A DNA stretch of 64,000 bases from Eucommia ulmoides (GCA_016647705.1 CM028328.1:43841429-43905428); one strand, 5' to 3'; positions 36,010-48,134 are shown, counted from the first letter of the stretch. Numbers and translations are program-made. Notes: a model not told the origin generated them from the letters alone.

Positions 36010-37080
36010 TTGATTAGGCTTAATATCCACGCTAAACACGATCACATGGAGTATACTGAGAATATTCTTGTACATAAATCTTTTGCGTGTCCAAATATTT
36101 TAAGGGAAACTCCTTATTGTTTTGATAATCAATGTTCTATTAGTGGAAATGATATAAATAGTTATAATGAGGCTACTGATAAGGTTATTAAGAATATAAT
36201 TGCTCTTACATATGTTTTTGGTAAAGAAAAATTAAAGATTTCACAGAAAATCGCGATTCTTGAAAATAAAAAGTTTAGTACTTCAAAATCTCTTAAGAAG
36301 AAGAATTTGGATAAATATTTTTAAACTATTGAATTTTTAAATGCTCCGTCTGAGATAAACAACCTTCTTGAAAAAGTTGAATCCCTTTAAGAAAAAAATG
36401 TTTTTCTAAAAATAACGTTTCAAATATTCAAAAAGGTGTTTCAAATTTTAGAAATCTTGGAAAATTAATTGAGGCTTTAAATGTTGAGTTAGAAAATTTA
36501 AGGTGTGAACTTGGTAGATCTTCTTTGAGAATACATTCTGTTGAAAATGATTATCGAATTTTGAAAAATGATCTTGAATCTATCAACAAGAAATTTTTTG
36601 GTCATCAGGTGAGTGAGTTCTTTGGAACGCTCACTTAAGCTAATGAGAATAAATGGAAATAATTTGCCAAGGAAATATGCTAGGATAGCTTGATCAAAGA
36701 GTATGAATGAAAACAATACTAAATGGTGTAAGATGTATGATATCAGAAAGCCACGAGTTTAGCAAAATAATTATCAATGAGAGAGAATGCAACCTCAAAA
36801 TCAGCAGAAATTGGTTTACAAAATTATTGCAGATCACAACAAAATAAATCAACCAGTAGTATCTAAGATGGACAAAGATGTTGTTGAGACGAATCAACTG
36901 GTTACCTTCAGGAATGACAAGCCAACTCAATCAATTATTTCAAAGAATAACAAGAATAGCGTTGCAATTGTAATGAGGTAACAAAGAAAGTCATCCCCAA
37001 GGGCATTAGAGTTACACCTAATCTTTCTCAATTTAAATTCATTAAATTTTTAAAAGAAGTAGGTGTTCGAACTGCCAATT
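36010..37080 (+). pseudogene. SIRE-like gag, element B, broken
   Basis: The first 104 codons are open. They contain HMEYTENILVHKSFACPNIL and IIALTYVFGKEKLKISQKIA, parallel to MECTEDNAVCESSACLDV and LIALTYVFGKG of element A. After a stop come a Leu/Glu-rich coiled-coil-like part and an Asn/Gln-rich part (near 36690-36860) containing MQPQNQQKLVYKI. No intact zinc knuckle is visible. It probably started in the same place as gag of element A, just after the primer-binding site. Confidence 0.65.
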
Positions 37081-37559
37081 AGATAAGTCAATAATGGTTT
37101 CTAAGATATGTTAAATTATGTATTCATTTATTGTCTTATAGGCATTGCGTTATGATTCTGAGAATCACATTTATTTAAAGTGTATTAACATGCTTGTTTA
37201 AAATTTTATTATATTATTCGTATCATGCATTCATTGATATTTTTGAAATCTATAATATGATTATAAGAAACGTGTTATTTAAGATGACTTAATATGAATC
37301 ACTCATTTTGTTCTCACTAGTATCATATTATGTTTTGATTACATGTTCATTTTAGCAAAATTTGTCTGTATAATTTGCTTTTATCCATGATGCTTTTACA
37401 AGAGTTTGATTTAATCAAGATATTTTCTAGCATTACATATCTCATAGATGGTGATCTCAATTATGCTTCGTTTGATCTATTTTGTTAGCTTGATACATAT
37501 ATTGATAGTATATTAAATCAGTTGTTTCAACATGTAAACATGATATCCTATTGTCAACC
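37081..37559. other. Element B interior, no gene
   Basis: AT-rich, stop-laden sequence between gag and the Athila-like fragment. No domain is recognised. Confidence 0.45.
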
Positions 37560-38334
37560 CATGTGCTAGTCCTCGAGCAAAACTAAATATAATATTTAAA
37601 TAAAAAGCCACTTTTGTGGGGAACACGATTCTATTTAACTTATGCAATAAGCCTTTAAACCCCTAGGTTACTCCTAATAGATGAGTATAGTCTTGTGAGG
37701 GTTTACAACGATACTAGCAACAAACATCCCAAATTCCAATTGTGAATTTTTATTCCTCACAAAAGCTTTATCAGTCTTGTCCAATACTAACATATCAAGT
37801 TAAGATCATACAAGAGTTAGTGAAATAATCATTGATCCCATGACATGTGATTCTTAACAATATCTACTTTGTACCCACAACATGTACGTAACTCTTTTTT
37901 ATAATGAATTTAACACAAGTAACTAGTCAACTAATTTTAGAAAATCAAACAACGTTTTCCCTTAAAGAAATATATTTTTGTCTATATTCTTTTTATTTTA
38001 TTTTATTTTATAAGCATATAATTTTCTTAAAGTAACTTGTGCAATGTTAACCCCACTGAGCTTTTTAAGATGTTCCTGTAGCGATGGTTGAGTGATCCCA
38101 ATCCAGTTGGCTTGGGGCATTAGGTGTTAAGGCATCCTTTAGGCTTAATAACTCAAACAACTTATACTTCGAGGTTAACGAGTCACTTATTGTCTTAACA
38201 AATTGCTCACTCCTTTTAATGCAAACACTCACTACTCACTGAGGTAAGAGGCTCGATTACTTAGAGAAAGTTCAACATTAAGACTCAAAATCTTTATTAT
38301 TAACAATTTTTGTATTAGTATTTTTTTCATTTTT

Positions 38335-38341
<7 letters not shown>

Positions 38342-38391
<50 letters not shown>
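38342..38391. repeat. (TA)n microsatellite, about 25 units
   Basis: An uninterrupted alternating TA run, likely hypervariable and able to form a cruciform. Confidence 0.9.
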
Positions 38392-38394
<3 letters not shown>

Positions 38395-39661
38395 TCCAGA
38401 AATAGATTATTATCATGCCGAAATTAAGAAAACTAGCTAATGTGGTAAATTTAAAATAAAAGAAAGTTAGCATGTATGCAATGGTGAAAAGAATGAAATA
38501 TTTTTAAAAATCAGTGCTATGCTCCAATGATTATTTAGCAAATTCAAATTTGTACCAGGCAGATATGTTATTCGAGGATAGGTTGATAAAATTAAGTGTT
38601 AAATAAAATAATAGAATTAAAAAAAGCATTTACCCCCCTAAATCTCCCATTTTTCTCAATGAAAAAAGTACGAAATTAATTTGGTAAGAGAAGATACTAC
38701 CTGATGTAACTAAACTGTAGAGCCTTGTTGAATGCTTGGAAACCTGTCTGTCACAACACTAAAAGAAACTCATAAAATCAAATATATAATAGTATAAAAT
38801 AAAAGCTAAAATAACAGTAGGTTGCCTCCCACTCAACGCTACGTTTAATGTCTTTAGCCAGACGAGGAGTGTCTCAACTCATCAAATATAGTAGAGTAAC
38901 CCGTTCTTCACATTTTGTTGAGCTACGCTCCACGCGACGAGGGATATGCCATAGGTGACATCAAATTTCTCAATTTCTTTCCCAAATCAAATCCTATTTT
39001 TTTTCCTTTGGGACTTACTTGGTGGTATTTTTATTAAGACTCCAAATAGAATTTGAGTGAAGTCAACCCATTGGATTTGACATAAATTATTTAGCGTTGA
39101 TAGTTGGTTCACTACATCAAAAAGATATAAATTGATTTTTGGATGCGGTGGTATGGGTATAATGAATGTTTGAATCAAAATAAAATTATCTAGATGTGTC
39201 ATTGGTGGTTAGATCTCAAATTCCCTATGATTTTTTACCTTAACCTTTTCCATGTATGTATTTTCGTTTTCTAAGTTCATCCACTCATCTTCTCTCTCAT
39301 ATATCACTATCTTCTCTACCTTACTCAATGGTGGTGGATGAGCCAAACACAACTCAAGCTCGGGATTAGAATGTTGATATTTCTCACCAGTTTCCTCACC
39401 TACCCAATTGTCATCCTCAAGACTACTTTCTGCATTTTTCTTATTTAATAATTCCATGATTCGCCTAACTTGGGCTTATTCCCAGTCTATATCCCCATAT
39501 TTCTCTTTTAAAGATTGTGCTCGCCTTTCTAAGATTTGGTTTTGCCTTTCTGATATCTCGCCTTACTCCACTAAATATTGGTGGTTCTCTTCTAAGGTAT
39601 GTCATTGCTTTGCTAAAGTTTGGCGACTATCTGCTAAGGATCATTTCTTTTCTGAGAATTT

Positions 39662-40015
39662 TTAAAATTTGTTGCATTTTGGTGGGTTTAGAATTCCTAA
39701 CTTCTTGAGGAAACAACGGTTGGCTTTGGGGTTGGTAATAAAGTTGATCGTAAAAGTACACCCCTGAAGGTTTACTATAATATTGTTGATCCTATCAATA
39801 TGTTTTTGAATATTGATTATACTCAGGCGGTGGATAATCGGGATAAACATTATTATAGGAACAAGTGGGTTTGGGAAATTATAAGGACATTGTTCGATAA
39901 AAGGAGCAGGGTTTTCACATATAGTACATGGATATGGATTGGGTTGCGGTTTTAAAAAATTAGATTGTTCTAATTTCTCAATCAAAGTGCCTAATCTCCT
40001 TAATTCAGCATCCAT
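39662..40015 (-). pseudogene. Gag-like remnant with zinc-knuckle-like motif
   Basis: A 117-codon frame begins MDAELRRLGTLIEKLEQSNF, has NPYPCTICENPAPFIEQCPY, then Asn/Ile/Pro-rich text. C-x2-C-x9-C followed by PYN resembles the CxxC...CPYN context found in gag-derived proteins of plant Ty3 elements, though the His of a true knuckle is missing. It sits a few hundred bases downstream of the primer-binding site, where gag is expected. A second Glu-rich frame at 39209-39457 may be a further piece in another frame. Confidence 0.45.
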
Positions 40016-40358
40016 TGTCCCTAATCCGAATTATTTTTTTAACTTAAAGCGAACAATAAAAGTTGTATTAACAAGCAATTAGGAGGCTCAACCTCCCAGT
40101 AAACAAGAAATAAATATGAAAATAAAAAAGAGGAGAAGGCTCAGCCTTTCTTAAAAAAAAAAAAAAAAAAGAAAAAGAAAAAAAGAAAGACAGCTCAGCT
40201 TACTATCAAACAAAAAAGAAAAAAAGAAAATAAAAAAAATAAGGCTTAACCTTCCTGTCTAACAAAAAAGAAATAAAATAAAGCGGAGGAGGCTCAACCT
40301 TCCTTAAAAAAACTAGTACAAGATTTAAACTAACGTGGATTTCAAAGTTCTTCCATCG

Positions 40359-40379
40359 CCATCCTGGGAAATAGCGCCA
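40359..40379 (-). other. Athila-like primer-binding site
   Basis: Minus strand TGGCGCTATTTCCCAGGATG resembles the TGGCGCCGTTGCCGGGGAT site of Athila-type elements, with several G-to-A or C-to-T changes. It lies nine bases after the LTR end TGTCA. Confidence 0.6.
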
Positions 40380-41441
40380 AAAATTTATTGACAGGAACTT
40401 GTTGTGTCTGGTTTTAAATTTACCCCCAAGTGCACGAATTAGTTGTAGCAAAGATTAATGGTAGCGAGGTCGATCCTACGAGGATTGCTATAGGAGAGAA
40501 AATAGTTAATCTGTCCAAGTTGATTTAATTGTAATATAGTTCAATATGATTTTTTTTTGGTTTTTCAAAATAAATAAAAATGATATTAAATAAAAATTAA
40601 AAAAGAAATAAAAAAATAAATTAAAATAGGGAATCAGGTTAGAAATTGTGGATTTTGTATTTTGGGCATCATGTTGTTTTCATGTTTTTTCTTTAACTTG
40701 GATTTGTGTAAATAAGCATTCCCAACTTTAAGCCGAAACTACTCAAAAATATTGGAATAGTTATTCTCAAGCATGATATATCTTCGATATTTAATTCTTA
40801 CATTACTCTAATCTAGGGTAAATTAAAATTGAGGTATAAACCATCAAGTTTACTAATCCACCTTTGTGAATACTATTGTATGACAATGATATTTAGACCT
40901 TAAGTACTAAATCTAATGAAGCAATTGAATTTAGAATCAAAATTTGACAAGAATCTTTTGAAAATAAATCCAATCCAATTTCAAGAACAATATTCTTTGT
41001 TATACAATTCTTTATACAATTCTAAAACTAAATTAAAAATAGAATATTACATAAATTCAATAGTACAATACCACAATCCTAACCTAATTGGAGGAAGTTA
41101 TCCGCTCATCATTGTCTAAAGCAGTATTTTCCTAGAAACAATCCTCAAAACACCGTTTTATAATTTGGACCCCTAAGAATTCAATCTTCCTCGTCTCCAA
41201 AATAAAAATAATATAAAAGAAGAGCAAATAGAAATATTTACAAAGATTGTGAAAATGGTTTTCAAAATTGTTCTAAGAATGGTATCTATGGTCTCAAACA
41301 CGTTAAGCTATTTATAAAACTCAAAAATGAAGTTTGCGGGGTACAAAATGGCCATAATCAAATGCAAGAGGTGGTGAAAACGACACTTGGGTTAAAGTTG
41401 GGGGACTACATGTAGCCAAGTAGGCTAACCACTAAGCCACC

Positions 41442-41468
41442 AGCAGCCGCGCACAATGTGCGGCTGCT
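41442..41468. repeat. GC-rich hairpin in the Athila-like LTR
   Basis: AGCAGCCGCGCACAATGTGC followed by GGCTGCT folds into an 11-base-pair stem with a two-base bulge. A second small hairpin (GAGCCAAAGGCTC) follows at about 41482. Both stand out in AT-rich surroundings. Confidence 0.7.
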
Positions 41469-41905
41469 AAAAGGTGGAAGTTGAGCCAAAGGCTCGGCGT
41501 CGCCAAGATATTGGCTTGGCTTGCTCGGTTTAGTGAGCCACCTACTGTTTTGGCTTCTTCGTCTTTTGTTCGGCTTGCCATGGTTTACCCATTTTTATCC
41601 GTTAACAAATTCCATTTTGTTCATTTTTCAAAAACCTACAAAGACATATCAAAAATTAAATTTTTGATATTTCAATTTGATCGAACGATTTGTTCCAATT
41701 TCTTTCATTTTTGTTCGTCTTGTCGTGGTTTGCTCATTTTTTTTTACCCGATTTGCCCCAACTTAATGTTGTCTTGTTTTATTTTCAAAAACATGCAAAA
41801 ACAAATGAAATAACTTAATTTATAATAATTTACTCTATTTAAGCGATTAACAAACCTATGTTTAATGGTATTAAATCACACAAAATGTGTTGCGATGACC
41901 ATGCA

Positions 41906-43021
41906 TATAATCTGTATCACATATTGATATGTAGGATCAAAATTGTTTGGAAGTTGGTTAGTGATGATCTGTCGTTTTGAGGATATATATATATACACAC
42001 ACACACACACATACTTGATCTCTACGTAATGATTTTCTTCTAAGTATGTTTCGAAATTAGCATTGACAAATCTTATTCACTAAAATTGATTCGCATTATT
42101 ATTATGAATATTGTGTCTTGATTATATATCTGCATGGAATTTTATTGTTAGTTAATACTGGTTTATTGATTAAATGTTTATAACTAAGAGATGTTAGATA
42201 AAATCACTGTTAAGCATGATCATATTTGTCGGCATATCGTATGATATTAAACTTGCATGGTTGGTATCGTTTTATGAAATCATATTAATATATTTTTGAT
42301 GCCATCTGTATGATTATCTGCATATATATGGTATATTAATCGTTGCTAAATATTAATTGCTTAGTTATATGCTTGATTCTTAGTGTGAATTATTTTCAGC
42401 ATACTTTCATCATCTCTTGGTTTTAATAGGAAGCTGAATTTTTTTGAGATAGCAACATAACAATATATGATTATCCATGTTTAAGTGTGCATTAGACTTA
42501 TATCAATCAGCTTCATAAATCATCATGATTAAGATATGATCCTTGTGTTTGTGCTTTATTGTTGAAATGAGTTTGAGTACATCTAAAAGGGAGTTATTAA
42601 TTGGTATCGTGAAATAAAAAATGTTGACTCATTTGAAATTATGTAATTTCATGCTGTATTGAAATGTTTTGATGATCTCTTGAAATTGCCCCACTTTTTG
42701 ATGTGACAAAAGGGGGAGAGAATAAGATATTTTTGTTGTAATATTATTGGGGGAGAAAATATGATATTAAGGGGGAAAATTTATAAGATGTTGTATGTGT
42801 TCTCCTAGCATGAATTCAAGAGTATAATTAGAAAGGGGGAGCAATAACATTTTAAAAATATTTTATGCTTAAATTCAAAATCTTTTTGATTAATGTTTAT
42901 TTTTCTCACTAATGGTGATTAAATGAGTTAAAAATTTGTCCTTAGATTTAGGGGTAACATTGTTACATTATCTTTTTGAGAAAACATCAAAAATAATTTC
43001 CATCATAAAAAATTAGTAGAT
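41906..43021 (+). other. 3' non-coding region of element B
   Basis: It contains GATGTGACAAAAGGGGGAG (near 42700) and several further GGGGGAG/GGGGGAA tracts of polypurine type. The last 110 bases before the LTR match the same part of element A. A TA/CA run lies at 41985-42011. Confidence 0.55.
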
Positions 43022-45061
43022 TGTTGACCCCAATGTTTTGATGGATAGCTAAAAGTTGATGTTTTATAGAATTAATGCTCTATTGAGTGGTTTTAGATTT
43101 AAATTCCATATATTTAATTGAGAAGAAAAAGCATTGAAAAATCTATAGAGGGTGCAAAATGAGGATAACGAAGATTTGAAGAGTATTGAAGACATTAAAA
43201 ACAAATAGGTGAAAATAACTCTTTACTTTTATACTCTTCATGTAACCCGAATTAGAATCACACACGACACTTTAAAATGAATTACACTTATGTGTATATT
43301 GATAATTTTAGGTTTCTAATGTGTGTTTTATGATGTGTTAGTCTTTGAAATATTTTTTATTAAGGACCTGATTGAAAAAATGGTTTTAATACTTAAGATT
43401 GTGGTTTCTTCGGTCAATTCAATTAACCAACGTAAGGAGTCAGTTGACTAACCAAAATAATGTGTTTGGGACGTGGAATGGGTGACCTACTGGTGAATTC
43501 AGTCAATCAACAAGTTGGGTCGGTCGACTAATAAATCTAGTAACCGAAATTAAAAAATGGAAGGACCTAGTGGTCCGATTGGTCAACCGACCAGAAAGGT
43601 CGGTTAACCGAACAGACCAACACAATGGTCAAAAGTGTGACTGTTGTGAGATGTCAATCACCTGGCGAATATGGCCAGTCAACCGAGCAGTCCAGTTAAC
43701 CTTTTAACTGGTTCATTTTTTGGTCAAATCATCTCATTTTTTATGATTTCAAGGGAGTCTTTTGATTGATTTAAAAATATTTTTAGGATCAAAATGAGTT
43801 TTTCCAGCATTATTTTTCCAAAATCATATTTATGTTGAATATATATGATATATGGGGTGTTGGGATATCATTTAGAGTCATGACATTTGAAAACTAGTCG
43901 TTGGAAGCCTAGTTCTAGGTTTATCAATATAGATCTACGGGATTAAGAAAAGTAAATCAAGAACATCACCCTTCTAGAAATTATAAGATAGATTTTGCTG
44001 TTGAAAATCATACTTGTGATTATACTTAGAGTTCTTGATCAAAGGTCCTCAATGTTGTTGTCACCGGTTTGTGTTTTACTATCGAGTTATCGTAATAATT
44101 TTCAACGAATTCTGATGAGATCTTTCTAATTTATTTTTCTTACTTTCTTTTAATGGCTTGGTTAATTTGTTTGAGTAAAATTGTTTTCAAATATAATTTC
44201 GTGAAAATATATTAAAATGGTTTTTATTTAAGAAATCTGATTACTTGTTATTTGTGTGTTTAAATTATTTAAATCTGATTTGTGCCTCACATAGAATCTC
44301 TCACTTAGTATTTCAGGACACTAATTTTGTATAATTGTATTGAGCTGGTAAAAGCTCTTTGTGGGAAGAAACTTGTTGATTTTTTCGTATTGGCGAGTTC
44401 AAGCGGATTAGACAAGTTTAGGTCGGTGTTTAATTAGGGTAATTAGGTTTCAATCTTTAGCCTTAGAAATAGATTAGGATTTGATCTTTAGTCTGCAAAA
44501 ATATTAGGTTAGTCTTTAACTTGTGAAAAGATTAGATTTTAATTCTTCCTATAATAGAATTAAGTGATTGTAAAGATTCTTCCTAAGCCCGCGAAAAAGA
44601 TAAGTTTAACTGCATGATAGAGCGATAGATTGATTCTAATCTTGTGAAAAGAATTAGGGTCGGAAATGTTGATCCTGAGCCTGCAAAAAGCATTAGGGTA
44701 GTTAGGGTTTGATTCTGAGTCTGGGAAAAGAATTATGTTAGTTTTGAACCTGTGAAAAAAATTGTATAGGTTTGGTTCTTACCTATGAAAGAAATCATGG
44801 TTTAGTGGATTATGAATCTTCATGGAGCTCGGAGAACTGGAAGTAAGTATGAGTGGCTTACCTAACTAGGATATATCGTTGTATACTGTATTATTTTATT
44901 TCTGATTGTTTCGGTGTGTATCTAGATAAACACATTTTTCACTACGTAATAAAATAATAATCGATTTAGGAAAATTGGTTATTTATTTTTGAATTAATAG
45001 TCTAAATTTTTGTAACTACCCAATTTAACCCCCCCTTTTTGGGTACATCTTCGGGCCAACA
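43022..45061 (+). repeat. 3' LTR of element B, best-preserved SIRE-like LTR
   Basis: It starts TGTTGACCCCAATGTTTTGA and ends CTTCGGGCCAACA, 2,040 bp. GGTCAACC-type blocks lie near 43420-43700. The 3' part holds about ten diverged units of the type GTGAAAAGATTAGGTTT. It serves as the reference for recognising the LTRs at 15353, 18812, 25981, 30011 and 33090. Confidence 0.85.
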
Positions 45062-46624
45062 CTCTCTTCTGTGTTGACCCGCTCGTTGGTCATCAAGATG
45101 GTCTTTTATCCTTTATTTAACCCTTTATCCTCTCCAAACATAGTTTCTGAGAAACCTTCTCTGAATGAGGCCCTCAATTTCTTCTCGGAGCTAAAAGAAA
45201 TTGTCACAAGAGTCTCCCGATTGCAACGGAATTTGCAATAGTTGTTCATTGCTCTCTTAACTGGCTTCCCCTTTGGAGGCGGTAGATGGGAATAAATATC
45301 TCCTGGAATCCTCCATGAAAATGGCGGACACGATGGCAGTAATGGGATGAAGTCATGAACCCAGTGCCTGGAGAGAGAGAGAGAGAGAGAGCCATTGTTA
45401 TTCGCCAGGGAAGGGGTCGAGACGTCCCTCCACTTGGTAATCTTTGATCCCTACACCTTGATCAATCCTTTGTAACCATCTTTCTCTTTCTTTTTTGCTC
45501 ATCTGCGGCGCTTTCTTCTAGGTGCTGCTTGGACATCTACAAGGTGGAATTTGGTTCTCCTGTCTATAGCCTGGTCCAAGTTGGTGATAGGTTGGTGCAA
45601 AGGTTATAGGAGAGCTTCAAATGGCACAACACATCCATAAACGTTGTTATAGTCATGTCATCTAATAGTTCGTCACATCCATTCACCTACTTGTTGAACC
45701 GATCCTAGTGTACTAGTTTCCATGTCCTGTGAATGGTCCTCAATTAAAGTATCTGGAGTCCGTGTAAAGATTTGTAGAAAGAACCGTAAGGGTGTGCCCA
45801 GTAAAGTTCCTTCAGCGTGAGAGTAAGAGTTCGACTAAAAATATGAGTTCAAGGGTTAAATAAGAAACCTATTCATTACCTGGTGTGTCATTGTCCCGCT
45901 ATTTATAGGAGAGAAATATGATAGCTACAAAAAATTAAGGTTTTGAGCTCGGATTATTAGTGTAATTCAGCAAGTTTAATCAGGTAGCGTGTGGCATGAT
46001 TAAGTCATTGGACCTTGACTTTTAGCCCATCAAATGAAACCCATTGCCTATTTGAGGGATTGGGGGAAAAGGCCAAGCCCATGGGAATTAATGTAGAGAC
46101 CATCGTTGGTCACCGGAGAATTTGGCTAGTGCACGGCGAATACCCCAGATGACCCCCTATAATATAGTCAATAAGATCTGACCGATAAAAGGTGGTAGGT
46201 GATTTGTGCCTCTCTGAAACGTGATGGCTTTGAATTGTGCAAGTGGTACCACGAAAGCACCTCTCATCGTTGTTATTTATTTTTTTTATTTTTATTTTTT
46301 GGGTACAAGTTGGGGGTTTGATTCCATCTTAAATCCACATAATGATAAGATTACACTTTGTACCATACAAACTAAGTAAACTAAGTATACAGGTTGTTAG
46401 ATTTTGCACTCTAATTAATATTTTAAATTTCATTGTATTACTCTTTAAATTTTAAAATTTTTGCTTCGTTAACTCCTCTAACTAGGCCGGATCACGTTTT
46501 TTTACCGAAGTTTTGTCAAGATTTTGGCGAATGTATTATTTAGTGAGAAGTGACAAATTTAGTCAAGTTTTTATTTTAATTCAATCTTGAGTTCCCCTTC
46601 ATTTCTTTTAGCATTTACCATCTC

Positions 46625-46648
46625 AAACACACACACACACACACACAA
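46625..46648. repeat. (CA)n microsatellite, unit 1
   Basis: The shortest of three allelic-like CA runs in the triplicated units. The others are at about 59490-59514 and 62604-62646, and the last is clearly longest. Confidence 0.85.
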
Positions 46649-46781
46649 ACTGGAAATAACTTTAGGACATAAACAACCATATATATTAATTATATGTGTA
46701 ACATGAAAAAGAAACCAACAATCTTACAAGGCATACTGTAAATATATATATCGCAATTTTATTGCGAAGAGTAGAGACTCA

Positions 46782-47186
46782 TTAATTTGTAGATTCCATT
46801 TCAACGGTGATTGGTAGTGGTAAATTTATTCGGATGGCTTCGCGGAACATAGGGAAATGTAGGGTAGGAAGTGTAAATATCGAGCAAAGAGGAGGATGAG
46901 GCAGCTTGCACTTGTCAGGGAGCTGAAAGGCGAGGTTAAGGTCAATCCCGAGCGAAGGCAAGAGCTTTTTGTAAGAGCAAAGGCATCGGATGTCGGCGTG
47001 AGACAGCGCCTGGCAACACTCCGGTGACGGTGGCCGTGGGTTCGGCGGAGTCACCGACGGCTTGCAAGCCATGAGACCCGCACCATTCATTCCGCAGACT
47101 ATTTGGCCTTCCGACACTTGAATTCCGACGGCCATCAATGAGACAGCCACCACTACTAAAACCTTTAGCTTTATGGATATCTCTAT
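46782..47186 (-). pseudogene. DIR1-like lipid-transfer protein, copy 1, start lost
   Basis: The product is a small secreted eight-cysteine lipid-transfer protein of the DIR1 type; in Arabidopsis DIR1 takes part in systemic acquired resistance signalling. The mature part reads C-x9-C-x15-CC-x9-CxC-x22-C-x7-C, with PPNPRPPSPECC carrying PxxP motifs and IRCLCSYKKLLPSLG. A hydrophobic signal peptide (LKVLVVVAVSLMAVGIQVSE) precedes it. The start codon used by copies 2 and 3 (Met before EISIK) is ATA here (47184-47186). The upstream Met at 47231 is only six bases past the TATA box, so it is unlikely to lie on the mRNA. A 34-residue tail follows the eighth cysteine. Confidence 0.75.
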
Positions 47187-47236
47187 TTTGTTATCACCCT
47201 TTCGTAATTTGCTTGAACAAACCCTTTGCATCTGTC

Positions 47237-47248
47237 TATATTTATATA
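47237..47248 (-). promoter_or_regulatory. TATA box of DIR1-like copy 1
   Basis: The minus strand reads CCATTGGTATATAAATATAG, a strong TATA element about 50 bases before the EISIK position. It shows that the longer open frame starting MNNLF is not the real start. Confidence 0.7.
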
Positions 47249-47465
47249 CCAATGGGAGACTTGCAAATAGTTCCCAAATAAATAAATTGTTCATAATTTC
47301 ATGTGTATTTGATTTAACTGGTCAAATAATAGTGAAATCAACAATCATAAATAATTCATTTATTTTATTTGAGCGTTGCACTTTTAATTCTCTATTTTCG
47401 GAGAGCATGTTAAGCGACGGTTTTATCTATTTTTTTACCATTTCTAGTTACGTTTTATTAAAACA

Positions 47466-47500
47466 CTACCGTATGACCCGTGCTTGAAGACACGCTGTCA
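47466..47500 (-). other. Helitron 3' terminus upstream of DIR1 copy 1, mutated
   Basis: The minus strand reads CGTGTCTTCAAGCACGGG, then TCATACGGTAGT. The hairpin is well kept, but the final CTAG has become GTAG. It is related to the terminus of the Helitron at 3613 (same TCATACG linker). Confidence 0.75.
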
Positions 47501-48121
47501 AAATCAATTGAGCCTAATTTAATAATATATCTTCAATTTAATTTATAAAAAATTTAATGTTTTAGTTTTATTACAAAATTTAATATCCATATATAAATGT
47601 AATGCTCATAATTTTTATATATTATATTTTTGTTTTTATATTATTTTTTTAATATTTTAGTATTATTACAAAATTTAATGTTGATTTATTATTTCTATAA
47701 TTTTCGTTAATTTAATGTTCATAATTTTCATATATTATATTTTTTATCTTTTATTTAATCTAAATTTTTTCAATTTAATGGTTCAGCATTGTTACTAAAT
47801 TTAGTTTAATTCATTTTCTATAAAATTAATTTCCATTGATTATGTATAGTACATTTCATCTTTTATAAGTTTGAGTATTATTACTAAAATGAATTTTCAT
47901 AGATTATTTCTATAATTTTTATAAATTTAATGTCAATAATTTATATTGCGTATATTACATTTTTTTTCTTTTATATCATTTTTTAATTTAATTCCGTAAA
48001 TTTAATATTTTAATGTTATTACTAAATTTAATGTGCATATATTAATTCTATAATTTTGATGAATTTAATGTCCATATTTTTATGTATTATATTTTACTTT
48101 TATATTATTTCTAATTTAACT
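47501..48121 (-). repeat. AT-rich degenerate minisatellite, unit 1
   Basis: Many diverged copies of a unit of roughly 110-130 bp built from AATTTAATGTTCATAATTTT, CATATATTATATTTT, TTCTATAAT and TTATTACTAAATTTAATG. It lies on the Helitron side of the terminus and is repeated in units 2 and 3 (60384-61060 and 63508 to the window end). Confidence 0.75.
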
Positions 48122-48134
48122 TTCGTAAATGTAA
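48122..48134. repeat. LINE target-site duplication, left
   Basis: TTCGTAAATGTAA, identical to 57761-57773 after the A-rich tail. In unit 2 the uninterrupted site reads TTCGTAAATGTAATATTTCC at about 61004. Confidence 0.93.

Larger units (their letters stand above)
37560..41905 (-). mobile_element. Athila-like (Ty3) fragment, minus strand
   Basis: On the minus strand a putative LTR (about 41905 to 40389) ends CCTGTCA and is followed by a primer-binding site like that of Athila elements and then by gag-like pieces. At the far end are GAGTGGGAGGCAACC (near 38822) and GCTCGAGGACTAGCAC (near 37570), which resemble the sequence after pol and the region before the polypurine tract in this clade. There is no polymerase and no second LTR. 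The outer limits are approximate; it seems to lie inside element B. Confidence 0.45.
33090..45061 (+). mobile_element. SIRE/Maximus-like element B, pol-less, with nested insertions
   Basis: A partial 5' LTR (33090-33265 and 35874-35985), split by an Ogre-type solo LTR, is followed by a primer-binding site, decayed gag, an Athila-like fragment, 3' non-coding sequence and a 3' LTR (43022-45061). No polymerase motif of its own is visible. It lies directly behind the LTR end of element A in the same orientation. Confidence 0.7.
45110..48134 (-). repeat. Tandem unit 1 (DIR1-like module)
   Basis: The first of three units. The landmark GAGGCCCTCAATTTCTTCT lies at 45169, 57944 and 61067. After removing the LINE the periods are about 3.14 and 3.12 kb. 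The unit contains an LTR-like non-coding part with a minus-strand TATAAATAG (45899-45911), the DIR1-like gene, a mutated Helitron 3' end and the AT-rich minisatellite. It is cut by the LINE at 48135 and finishes at 57774 to about 57890. It lacks 104 bp present in units 2 and 3. Confidence 0.85.

Noticed and set aside
38342-38391. TA run as a replication origin or transposon target
   Set aside because: It is a simple microsatellite with no supporting elements around it.
39408-39708. Two overlapping plus-strand frames in the Athila-like fragment
   Set aside because: They are antisense to the gag-like side of the fragment and show no domain.
41481-41813. 110-codon plus-strand frame in the Athila-like LTR
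   Set aside because: No similarity to a known family; it lies in LTR sequence and probably reflects chance T-rich coding.
46782-47294. 170-codon reading of the DIR1-like gene starting MNNLFIW
   Set aside because: The frame runs backwards through the TATA box and CCATTGG element, so this Met is upstream of the transcript.
47173-47487. 104-codon plus-strand frame over the start of DIR1 copy 1, also present over copies 2 and 3
   Set aside because: It is the antisense shadow of the DIR1 signal peptide and promoter. It repeats only because the units are duplicated and shows no domain.
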